Source: Asticcacaulis benevestitus DSM 16100 = ATCC BAA-896 | GTDB lineage: Bacteria > Pseudomonadota > Alphaproteobacteria > Caulobacterales > Caulobacteraceae | DNA: 64,000 nt | Reading direction: 5' to 3' | Assembly (NCBI RefSeq): GCF_000376105.1 | Contig: NZ_AQWM01000007.1 | Span: forward strand, 62,459-126,458 | Shown here: positions 62,022 to 64,000 of the stretch, piece after piece | How the letters are laid out: the number at the start of each line of letters is the position of its first letter | Numbering within the stretch: the stretch's first letter is position 1 | Made by a program: the position numbers and the translations under genes | Notes under the pieces: generated by a model | Told to the model about the DNA's origin: nothing | Database searches by the model: none | What the model saw: the letters and a program-made list of their open reading frames with translations, nothing else

Positions 62022-62108
62022 AAGAAAACCCTCGAATCAATAACGCGATTATCCGAAGGGTTACAGCTCTATGGTTAAGGAAGTCCTATCCACTTTGCGC
62101 GAACGTCA

Positions 62109-63086
62109 TCAGGCCTGAACCGGCACCGCGAACTGACCATTCTTGCGGAAGCGCCACAGATAGGTCGGCACGATCGATTCCACGGCCGTGGCGGCAATGC
62201 CTAAATCCTTGAGGCCCTTGGCGTCCGACGCCACAACATTATCGTTCGCCAGCAGAAGCACCTGATCGGTGGTCAGGATCGGGGCGGCGATGACCGGCAC
62301 TATAGCCTTAGCCCAGGCCTGGATATCGCCGATGACACCGATCGCGCGCGCGGCAATGAAAGGCATCCACACCAGCGGGCGCGGCGTCATGATCTCATGG
62401 CCCACATACTTGATGAGGTCCTTGAAGGCGAAAACTTCCGGTCCGCCCAGTTCAAAGGTCTGGCCATAATGTTCCGTCTTGCCGAGCGTGCGCGCCACGG
62501 CGCTGGCCACGTCATTGACATAGACCGGCTGGAATTTCGTGTTGGCACCACCGATAGCCGGCATAACGGGGAACATCTTGATCTGGCCGGCCAGTGAGGT
62601 GAAGAAACCATCCTGGGCGCCAAACATGATGCTGGGGCGCAGAATAACGGCTGAGGGAATAGCGGCCTTTACTGCGGCTTCGGCTTTACCCTTAGTCGAT
62701 GCATATTTCGAAGCCGCGTCCGGGTTCGCGCCGATCGCCGACACCTGCACGAAATTGCGAATGCTCTTGGCTTTACATATATCCGCCATCAAGGCGCTGG
62801 CCTGGCGATGCACGGCGTCAAAGCTCACGCCTGCGGTCTGATACAGGATGCCAACAAGATTGACGCAGGCCGAGGCGCCTTCCAAGGCGCGGGCGATATC
62901 GTCTTCCTTGCGCACATCGCAACGGATGACCTGAATCTGGCCAACGTCACCAAGTGGCTTCAGGTCGTAGGCGAAGGTCGGTTTGCGTACCGCGACACGC
63001 ACGCGCCAGCCTTGCTTTGCCAGAGCCCGCACCACCTGCTTGCCGAGAAAACCCGAACCGCCGAAAACCGTGACCATATTCGCCAT
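62109..63086 (-). CDS. NDUFA9-like complex I-associated NAD(P)-binding protein
   Basis: A 325-residue atypical short-chain dehydrogenase of the NDUFA9/NmrA type. The Rossmann motif is TVFGGSGFLGKQVVRALAKQG near residue 5; VSAIGANPDAASKYASTKGKAEAAVKAA carries the Y-x-x-x-K-like site, and RPSIMFGAQDGFFTSLAGQIKMFPVMP follows. In alphaproteobacteria this protein is associated with respiratory complex I; the enzyme activity is unclear. ATG 63086 (AAGGA seven bases upstream) is better than 63101 or the longer version from 63140. Confidence 0.82.
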   Translation of the reverse strand: MANMVTVFGGSGFLGKQVVRALAKQGWRVRVAVRKPTFAYDLKPLGDVGQIQVIRCDVRKEDDIARALEGASACVNLVGILYQTAGVSFDAVHRQASALMADICKAKSIRNFVQVSAIGANPDAASKYASTKGKAEAAVKAAIPSAVILRPSIMFGAQDGFFTSLAGQIKMFPVMPAIGGANTKFQPVYVNDVASAVARTLGKTEHYGQTFELGGPEVFAFKDLIKYVGHEIMTPRPLVWMPFIAARAIGVIGDIQAWAKAIVPVIAAPILTTDQVLLLANDNVVASDAKGLKDLGIAATAVESIVPTYLWRFRKNGQFAVPVQA

Positions 63087-63247
63087 GATCTTATCCTTCA
63101 TACTCTGCTGACCACCATCGCGCCTGAGCGGGAGACTCAATCGCCAAGGCTGCTCGCGTGAACCTCTCGATAACGCAAGGTTTTTGTTGAGGCAATGCCT
63201 TTAGAGAGCGGCTTGAAAAACTTTTGTGAAAAGTCGCATCAAAAGCG

Positions 63248-63276
63248 TTGACCGAGCAAAACTTTCCCCCTATAGG
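63248..63276 (+). promoter_or_regulatory. promoter of the tRNA-Leu gene
   Basis: TTGACC (63248-63253), 17-base spacer, TATAGG (63271-63276), about 40 bases before the tRNA 5' end. Confidence 0.65.
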
Positions 63277-63323
63277 TCGCCGCCTTCGCTGAGAGATCGG
63301 CGGGGACTACCACCTAAGTAAGT

Positions 63324-63410
<87 letters not shown>

Positions 63411-63520
63411 TTAGGTTGTTCACATCTGTCCGTAGATGTTTGAAAACCCCTTAAAAATATGGTATTTAGCGGCTTAGATGTCCGCAATTGTATTTCCTTG
63501 TCCGCATTCATCAGCGGCAA

Positions 63521-63574
63521 TTGGGGGTACTTTCTGGGGTACATCGCTCATACCCCCAAAGGCGATACCCCCAA
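63521..63574. repeat. TTGGGGGTA / TACCCCCAA repeat cluster before the integrase
   Basis: One TTGGGGGTA (63521-63529) and two opposite copies TACCCCCAA (63551-63559 and 63566-63574), the last two 15 bp apart, directly in front of the integrase ATG. Likely recombinase arm or regulator binding sites, or an operator of the integrase promoter. Confidence 0.5.
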
Positions 63575-63575
63575 A

Positions 63576-64000
63576 ATGGCTCTATCCGACTCTGCAATCC
63601 GCAATGCCAAGCCGGCAGATAAGCCGTACAAGGTTTACGACGATGGCGGCCTATTTTTGCTCATCTCACCGGCCGGCGGAAAGTTGTGGCGCCTCAAATA
63701 CCGATACGGCGGCAAAGAGAAGCTCTTGTCATTCGGCGGCTATCCGGACGTCAGCCTTAAGGACGCCAGGGAACGACGTGACGCGGCTCGTAAGCTACTC
63801 GCTGCAGACATCGATCCAGGTGCTGAAAAAAAGCGGAAAGCGGTCGCAGCGACTATCGCAGCCGGCAACACCTTCAAGAGCGTTGCGGACGCCTTTATCG
63901 CCAAACGCGAGAAGGACGGACTGGCTGAGACCACTGTCACAAAGGCCAAATGGTTCCTGTCTATTCTTGAAGCGGATATAGGCAAGCGGCCAATGTCAGA
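63576..64000 (+). CDS. phage-type tyrosine integrase, N-terminal part (truncated by window end)
   Basis: The 141 visible codons, starting at ATG 63576, contain the DUF4102 (arm-binding-like) domain of P4-type integrases: MALSDSAIRNAKPADKPYKV near the start, then DDGGLFLLISPAGGKLWRL-YRYGGKEKLLSFGGYPDVSLKDAR, and a core-binding start (FKSVADAFIAKREKDG). The catalytic domain lies beyond the window. The gene lies 165 bases after tRNA-Leu, which marks a genomic island or prophage that begins here. Other reading frames over this stretch are shadows. Confidence 0.88.
   Translation, partial: MALSDSAIRNAKPADKPYKVYDDGGLFLLISPAGGKLWRLKYRYGGKEKLLSFGGYPDVSLKDARERRDAARKLLAADIDPGAEKKRKAVAATIAAGNTFKSVADAFIAKREKDGLAETTVTKAKWFLSILEADIGKRPMS

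Noticed and set aside
63478-63981. Reading frame of 167 codons overlapping the integrase
   Set aside because: The integrase frame starting at 63576 gives clear DUF4102 homology; this other frame gives no family match.

Overview
The window is a continuous stretch of a G+C-rich alphaproteobacterial chromosome. The complete Flp/Tad pilus locus in the order pilin-cpaABCDEFGH, the dapF-mtaB-ftsY-yciB order, the divergent oxyR/ahp locus and the TTAA-rich promoters point to the Caulobacterales, probably an Asticcacaulis- or Caulobacter-like stalked bacterium. That placement is inferred from gene content; no rRNA is present. About 60 protein genes are supported, plus one tRNA, several terminators and some likely operators.

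Layout. 1-3.4 kb: the 3' end of bioB, AMP nucleosidase and pabB. 3.4-15.4 kb: the Tad pilus region, with three minus-strand genes (two TadE/G-type pseudopilins and a stand-alone pilus N-domain protein) divergent from two Flp pilins and cpaA-cpaH. 15.6-18.8 kb: nrdA (with paired NrdR-box-like sites), panD and a TetR regulator. 19-23.4 kb: a GT4 glycosyltransferase, a PhnD-like lipoprotein, a serine hydrolase and an AraC regulator. 23.7-29.7 kb: a polyamine-related region with ornithine decarboxylase behind a structured leader and a deoxyhypusine synthase-like gene; between them lie a flavin reductase-like protein, an Rrf2 regulator with a start-codon operator, a thioredoxin-reductase-like flavoprotein and an AraC regulator. 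30-32.7 kb: a GT39-type membrane glycosyltransferase, a small Ala/Pro-rich protein and a MarR regulator with a histone-like tail. 32.8-36.6 kb: the coupled dapF-mtaB-ftsY-yciB operon. 36.8-41.9 kb: an M3 peptidase, murI and two TraB/GumN-like paralogues. 42-46.5 kb: the peroxide defence block (ahpF, ahpC, ahpD-like, divergent oxyR). 46.5-52.4 kb: nadE, threonine dehydratase, two FKBP lipoproteins and a serine hydrolase. 52.5-57.9 kb: a chain of CDF transporter, GST (FzlA-like), queG, GT2 and pgi. 58.1-63.1 kb: a MerR-HTH/citrate-synthase fusion that has lost its catalytic residues, uppP, a chemoreceptor and an NDUFA9-like protein. 63.3-64 kb: tRNA-Leu(CAG) followed at once by a phage-type integrase that runs off the end, which is the edge of an integrated element.

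The most unusual items are the HTH-citrate synthase pseudoenzyme, the ODC leader RNA together with a bacterial deoxyhypusine synthase homologue, the two-hairpin RNA downstream of that gene, the apparently leaderless oxyR, the hairpin separating the two pilins, a recurring family of short-loop palindromes placed just after stop codons, and the tRNA-Leu/integrase junction. All calls rest on reading the sequence and on knowledge of protein families; no database search was run.
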